Origin: Aphidius gifuensis
Lineage: Eukaryota > Arthropoda > Insecta > Hymenoptera > Braconidae
DNA: 64,000 nt
Reading direction: 5' to 3'
NCBI RefSeq assembly: GCF_014905175.1
Contig: NC_057790.1
Location: 7,688,001 to 7,752,000 of the forward strand
Below the pieces are notes generated by a model. That model ran no database searches. It was not told where the DNA came from and worked only from the letters and a program-made list of their open reading frames with translations. Each line of letters opens with the position of its first letter. Within the stretch, counting starts at the first letter, position 1. The translations under genes and the position numbers were made by a program. This document shows, piece after piece, positions 59,356 through 64,000 of the stretch.

Positions 59356-59699
59356 AAATACAACTAAATTTAAGCTCCAACTGTCAGCTTTCAGAAAAAA
59401 AACCTTACAATATATAATGGAATCCCCACTCATCGATTTTGAGAAGTACTCATAAGTTGGATTTATCAATCCATGAATTATGTCGTGAATCAAATCCCAA
59501 GAATTTACAAAAAAATTTACAAATTTATTTTTTCGGGGTTGGCATTGCATTTTTATATTGTAAAATAGATAAAACATTCTCCCCTCCACAACACTCTAAA
59601 ACTGGCGTTGTACATCCCTCAAAGTACTTACTACCCGGTAAGCTCACTCGCGTTCTTAAAAATTGAGGTGAGACTCTATACCGAGTCTCTCGATAACAG
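59356..59699. other. No gene seen
   Basis: Unassigned DNA between the satellite and the receptor remnant. Short frames on both strands lack recognisable features. Confidence 0.35.
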
Positions 59700-59738
59700 A
59701 CGAGGTTTGGCTAATACTTAATATTATTTATATTGAAG

Positions 59739-59957
59739 GTTATTTAAATGCAACAGCAATTATCAATTGATCGAATTTCATTCACAGCAATGAAATTCTG
59801 TCCAATTACTCATAAATTTATATTGACTGCGAGTACACATGAATATTTTAATAGCTATATTTTTATAACATTTTCATTGAATTTATTTTAGATTACTAGA
59901 GCAATCATCACATATATGAAATCGTTTACATGCAGCTTCGAGTGGTTCATCAGAATC
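59739..59957 (+). pseudogene. Gustatory receptor remnant, copy D (exons 8 and 9)
   Basis: 59739-59828 is a 90-nt match to exon 8, preceded by TATTGAAG acceptor-like sequence and by a GAGGTTTGG relic of the exon 7 donor near 59710. Its Trp codon is TAA, and the donor is GCGAGT. 59892-59957 matches exon 9 but has an extra AT inside ACATATGAAAT, breaking the TYE motif. Shows that the array once had at least four members. Confidence 0.8.
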
Positions 59958-60552
59958 TAACAATTAAGTATAGATCTCTAATAACTAATCATTTGATTAC
60001 AAGTCATTCATTTCTGTATTTAATTATTAGAAAAACAGAAAATATTACTACAAAATCAATTTCTAAAAAAATATGTACTTTAAAAGTTATTGTCTATAAT
60101 TTGCTCGTGCCCCTAAATATGCCTTATATTGGTAATGGAAATGCAGAGTGTAGCATAACTCATTTTAATTCATTCATCTTATTTTCATCCAATATTTTAT
60201 CAAGAAAAAACAACGAAACAATTGTAAATAAAAAAAAAAAAAAAAACAAACTTGGCATCAACAAGTAACATGTTATAATGAAGTTCTGGAGGTATGCGTG
60301 TGAAACTACGACACCAGTATGCAACAATCAATCGTTTTATCTTGTTTTTGTATAATTATAATCTTGAATATCGAAATGTAACATTCAACCGGCGAGGTCT
60401 ATTTATTGTGTACTTTGACTTTGGCATATTTTTTAATTGTTATCGATCGAGTATTATTTATGTGAGTCGACTTGAATAAAGAGTTCATTAAAAATGGAAG
60501 AGAAAAAAGAATGTAAATGAAATTCTAATTCAAAAACTTAACACAGAATATT
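59958..60552. other. No gene seen
   Basis: 3' flank of the receptor remnant; A-rich. A 112-codon frame overlapping the remnant has no family features and ends in a poly-Lys tract. Confidence 0.35.
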
Positions 60553-60554
60553 AT

Positions 60555-60878
60555 AATCTATATATATAAATGTGAAAATGAAAAACTTCGTTGCTAATGT
60601 TCTCAGCAACTACCGAACCGATCATTGTGATTTTTTCTTCAAATCAAAGAGTTTATCACGGAGATCGTGATAGGCATTTATTCGATTTCATATCTTAATA
60701 AACAACCGAGTTATTATCTATATATATAAATGTGAAAATGAAAAACTTCGTTGCTAATGTTCTCAGCAACTACCGAACCGATCATTGTGATTTTTTCTTT
60801 AAATCAAAGAGCTTATCACGGAGATCGTGATAGGCGTTTATTCGATTACATATCTTAATAAACAACCGAGTTATTATT
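60555..60878. repeat. Direct tandem duplication, about 160-bp unit, 2 copies
   Basis: CTATATATATAAATGTGAAA starts both copies (about 60559 and 60718); both continue through CTTCGTTGCTAATGTTCTCA, ACCGAACCGATCATTGTG and TATCACGGAGATCGTGATAG to CAACCGAGTTATTAT with few differences. A TATATATAAA start with ACTACCGAACCGAT resembles insect Helitron/Helentron terminal regions, and a Helentron-type helicase lies 1.3 kb away. GATCACGATCTCCGTGATA-type palindrome inside. Link to the helicase is inference. Confidence 0.6.
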
Positions 60879-60954
60879 TATTATAAATAATAGCCTGTTA
60901 CGCGGCAGAGGCAACAGGCGACGCTTTGGTAGTGGGTGCTTTACACTCATACAA

Positions 60955-61977
60955 TCACAGAGGTGGAAAAAAAAAGAGAACGCGCATATTAGAAACCAAT
61001 TTCTCAGAAGTCAATACACTTATTTGAGTAGAAGTAATATCCAAAAAATTTATATATGAACAAGATTCCAAAAACGCACAAATACCATCATCAGTAACAT
61101 ATGTAGATGCAAGATTTAGTATTTTTAAATTATTTGGTACGATGAACATCAATACGTCGTCATTAGTATTAGTATTTTCAAGCGATAAAATCTCAATATT
61201 TTTGAAATTACTAATATTTTTTAAACCATCCACAGTCAAATCCCAATTATCACAAATTATAAGTGTTGTCAAATTTTGACAATTTTTAGCAATACAAATA
61301 AACTCATCATCAACCATAACGGTGTTTTCAAATGTTATTGACGATAAATTTAGTGTTGAAATATGATTTACATTTATGGTGCAATTTGTAAATTTTAATT
61401 CATTCAAATTTTCAAAATGACGCATTTCATCCAAAATATTAATACTAAGGAAATTCATAGAATAAAACTGCAGATTGGTCATTTTTTTAAAATGTTGTAA
61501 AATCTAAAGTACAAATTATTGTTTATTAATTTTTTTTTTAAATTATGTATAAAAAAAATGATATTGTCATGATCATACCTCATGGAATTTAAATATTTTT
61601 GAGAAATTTAAATAAACGATCATTTTCTTGAGAAATAGTTGTAATTTAAACAAATCAAATAAATATATATCATCTTCTAAAATATATAAACTCAAAAAAT
61701 ATAAATTGGGACATTTCTTCAATAAATATATTTGCTGTTTGATATTTAAATCGAGTAAATTCAAACATTTTACGTCTTTCCATTTAAGTTGATTTACTTC
61801 CTGCCATGATTTGCAAACTGTAAAATTTGTAAATTCATAAATTTATTATTAAATATTTTTTATTTAAATATTTAATTTAAAATTAAACTTACCATAAGTA
61901 CAATTTATCCTTTCTTGAAAAGATAAAAAAGAAAATATATAATTCATGACTTCACGAGGAAAATTGATAATATTCAT
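60955..61977 (-). CDS. F-box/leucine-rich-repeat protein (3 exons)
   Basis: Likely substrate-recognition subunit of an SCF-type ubiquitin ligase. Exons on the minus strand: 61977-61893, 61817-61579, 61503-60955; 873 nt, 290 residues, GT-AG junctions and agreeing phases. An N-terminal F-box can be read across the first junction: INFPREVMNYIFSFLSFQER, then CTYVCKSWQEVNQLKW. After it come leucine-rich repeats such as LKCPNLYFLSLY-type, CQNLTTLIICDNWDLTVDGL, FKNIEILSLENT, LKILNLASTYVTDDGI and YINFLDITSTQIS. It is short for the FBXL group. It lies 230 bp downstream of a Helentron-type helicase gene on the same strand, so it may be cargo or a host gene; intact splicing favours a working gene. Confidence 0.75.
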
Positions 61978-62208
61978 TGTGCTGCTGTCAAGAGACTTAT
62001 GCAAAGAACAAAAAAACATACTACACTAACAACTAATATCAGATTTATATTGTTTTTTTTTCAATTGTTTTTTAATGAAAAAAATTAAATTTTCAAAACA
62101 AAAAAACATACTACACTAACGACTAATATCAGAATTACATTTTTTTTTTAAATTGTTTTCAATAAAAAAACATAAATTTTCAAAGCGTGACATATTTTTT
62201 TTTTACAT
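61978..62208. repeat. Short direct repeat between F-box gene and helicase
   Basis: ACAAAAAAACATACTACACT followed by AACNACTAATATCAGA occurs at about 62008 and 62100, 92 bp apart. May hold the promoter of the F-box gene. Confidence 0.5.
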
Positions 62209-63219
62209 TTATCGATTTGGTATCGTTGATACAATGGGCTTATGGTAACTAAAATACGATACGTAATTTTGAGATTGGACATTATCTAAGTATCGTACAA
62301 AAATAGCATCAATTGTAGTACCCGATTTTGTAGTTGATATTGTTATATCATTATTTATTTCCAAACTGAATTTATCTTTTAACATATTTATCAAAGGTAT
62401 TGATTCAGGTAATGCAAAATTGACATTAAAATCCCCGCTCATAACCATTTCTTGTTTAGTTAAACTCTTTTCATATCCTGTTTCACTGTCATGACTGTAT
62501 AGTAAAAACGAATCATAAATAAATTTTATTATATCAGTTATTTTTTTATTAGGTGAAATGTATATTGCGATTATAATGATTTTTTTAATCGGCGTTAAGC
62601 GTTCAGTTATGCAATATTCACCAACTGTCTCAGTGTTCTGTTTCATCGTTTCCTCTATTAATGGAGTCATAATATTTACAGTATCGCTTTCATTGTGATA
62701 AATTGCAACTCCTGCTGCTCTTACAGATGGTCTTTTGTATTTTATTACACAAACAAAATTTTCTATATCAATATTATCGTTTTCTTGCTGCCAAGTTTCA
62801 AAAGTCAGGAATATTGTTGCATTATTTAGAACGACATCTGAGATATCTTCAACATAAGCTTGAAGACTTTGACAGTTATGGGAGAATATTGATATACCAT
62901 CATTTTTTTGTATGAAATCAACTAGTCGATTATCGATTGTTTCTAAACGGTTATTAGCAAGCCTTGTGAATTCATCGCGGAGATTCCGTGTAGAATCTGT
63001 AGAATTTCGTCCGTGATAAAATCGTAAATCATCGTTGCTTGTTATTATATACAATCCCTCAATACTAGTTATTCTTGATAAAGGTACATACAATACCGAT
63101 TGTGCATGTTTTTTATCGTACTCATAAACGATTTCATTGTATGTACTGCCTTGCGATTTATGAATTGTCATGGCCGACGAGCAAACTATTTGTGGTTGAG
63201 AACGTCTTGCACTAATAGT
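62209..63219 (-). CDS. Helentron-type helicase C-terminus fused to APE-like endonuclease (5' partial)
   Basis: The first part is the end of a PIF1/RRM3-type superfamily 1 helicase: RSQPQIVCSSAMTIHKSQGS, then HAQSVLYVPLSRITSIEGLY, helicase motifs V and VI. It is followed by an endonuclease/exonuclease/phosphatase domain: SIFSHNCQSLQ, LTFETWQQ (catalytic Glu), MSGDFNVNF, TIDAIFVRYL and YFSYHKPI in place of SDH. A helicase plus APE-like endonuclease is the hallmark of Helentrons (Helitron2), rolling-circle transposons. The Rep nuclease and helicase motifs I-IV are missing. The frame can be spliced in phase to the RPA1-like exons upstream through an acceptor at 63220-63221. 336 residues to the stop. 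Confidence 0.8.
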   Translation of the reverse strand, partial: TISARRSQPQIVCSSAMTIHKSQGSTYNEIVYEYDKKHAQSVLYVPLSRITSIEGLYIITSNDDLRFYHGRNSTDSTRNLRDEFTRLANNRLETIDNRLVDFIQKNDGISIFSHNCQSLQAYVEDISDVVLNNATIFLTFETWQQENDNIDIENFVCVIKYKRPSVRAAGVAIYHNESDTVNIMTPLIEETMKQNTETVGEYCITERLTPIKKIIIIAIYISPNKKITDIIKFIYDSFLLYSHDSETGYEKSLTKQEMVMSGDFNVNFALPESIPLINMLKDKFSLEINNDITISTTKSGTTIDAIFVRYLDNVQSQNYVSYFSYHKPIVSTIPNR

Positions 63220-63331
63220 CTTACTTTATATTTTCAACAATTTGTTTTAAATCCCATAAAATTAGTGATATCTTTGACAATAAAATATATTAATACAAAA
63301 AATAAAATCGATAAATAAAAAATCTATTTAC

Positions 63332-63940
63332 CTTCGAATGAGTATCATCGACAATGTGTATCTCTTGTCTTTGTAGTATTGAACCATTTGTAAATGATGT
63401 TTTTACTGATCCTACTTCTTTGACAATACCAACTACATCTACAATATAATTTCATGTTATGATTATATTTCTTTATTAAATAAAAATGTATAACACTATA
63501 CCTATCATTGTATCTTTTTTGATTTTAGATATATTTTTCAATTTCATGAAATTATATTGAAATTTTTTTATTGAATTATCTTCTGGTGATTTTTCAATAC
63601 AAGTTGTATTATTTATCAATACTTCATACTCTGTATTCAATTTATTGAAATATTTATTCTTCTGTTTTATGGTACCATTCTTTATGCAATAAATATCTTG
63701 TACCTACAAAAAATATACTCCTCGTATACTCGATTATTTTGCAAAAATTATAAAAGAAAATTAAGATAATTTTACTTTGTTTAAATCATAAAATTTATCA
63801 ACGAATTCTCCATACGCAACACATCTTATTTCTCCACTTTCATTAATAACATCAAAATTGAATACTTTTTTTTCATCATTTGCAAACTTATTAATTATTG
63901 ATTTATTCGTAACTCTCACTTTGATTGTGAATTTGAAAAA
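63332..63940 (-). CDS. RPA1-like (replication protein A 70) exons, partial
   Basis: Three exons on the minus strand: about 63940-63776, 63703-63502, 63438-63332, with GT-AG introns of 72 and 63 nt and matching phases. Motifs of DNA-binding domains A and B: FTIKVRVTNKSIINKFAN, FDVINESGEIRCVAYGEFVD, KFYDLNKVQDIYCIKNGTIK, EYEVLINNTT, IDVVGIVKEVGSV and LQRQEIHIVDDTHSK. RPA1 binds single-stranded DNA. After VDDTHSK the usual RPA1 continuation is absent, and helicase-coding sequence follows. Either a Helentron that carries or captured RPA1, or a host gene cut by one. The 5' end is outside the window or in an unread exon. Confidence 0.72.
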
Positions 63941-64000
63941 TAAGTATTATTGAATAAAATATTATTGAAAACATATCTAAATATTTACTCTTTTATATCT
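63941..64000. other. Window edge, probable intron of the RPA1-like gene
   Basis: AT-rich; the reading frame upstream of LFFKFTIK cannot be followed with confidence. Confidence 0.3.

Overview
This is an insect chromosome window: strongly AT-rich, with spliced genes and dense in mobile elements. Best guess is a parasitoid wasp or a relative, but the sequence alone proves only insect. The one clear host locus is a tandem array of sugar-type gustatory receptors (Gr5a/Gr64/trehalose receptor family) on the + strand. Copy A (4134-9231) and copy B (18582-29065) each have nine exons of identical lengths, consensus-like junctions and an open 426-residue reading frame. Copy C (44678-49447) has the same layout but is a pseudogene. 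Copy D (59739-59957) is a decayed remnant of the last two exons.

Layout. 1-3336: end of a BEL/Pao retrotransposon with its 3' LTR, then a 5'-truncated Jockey-type LINE. 3610-9231: receptor A, with TIR elements in introns 1 and 3. 9250-18000: TIR elements, MITEs, palindromes and tandem repeats. 18089-29065: receptor B, whose 7.6 kb intron 3 holds at least five elements nested three deep. 29144-34970: AT desert, a foldback element and a complex repeat. 34970-40745: a TIR element split by a full-length but mutated Jockey LINE with a 13-bp target duplication. 40746-44140: more repeats. 44150-49447: receptor C pseudogene. 50331-56672: a solo LTR split by a 5.1 kb element with ~500-bp TIRs and a 9-bp target duplication, which carries pieces of two host genes (HEATR5 and an A1CF/RBM46-like RNA-binding protein). 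This Pack-MULE-like object is the most striking item in the window. 56934-57993: hAT-type element with an 8-bp target duplication. 58205-59355: ~112-bp satellite. 60955-61977 (- strand): an intact F-box/leucine-rich-repeat gene. 62209-63940 (- strand): Helentron helicase end plus endonuclease, phase-compatible with upstream exons resembling RPA1.

Two themes run through the window. The receptor paralogues act as empty-site references, so insertion points and target duplications of several non-autonomous elements can be read directly. Several unrelated TIR families carry a tRNA-like segment with A-box and B-box motifs near their middle, a recurring architecture I do not recognise from standard descriptions. 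All identifications come from reading the sequence; no searches were run.
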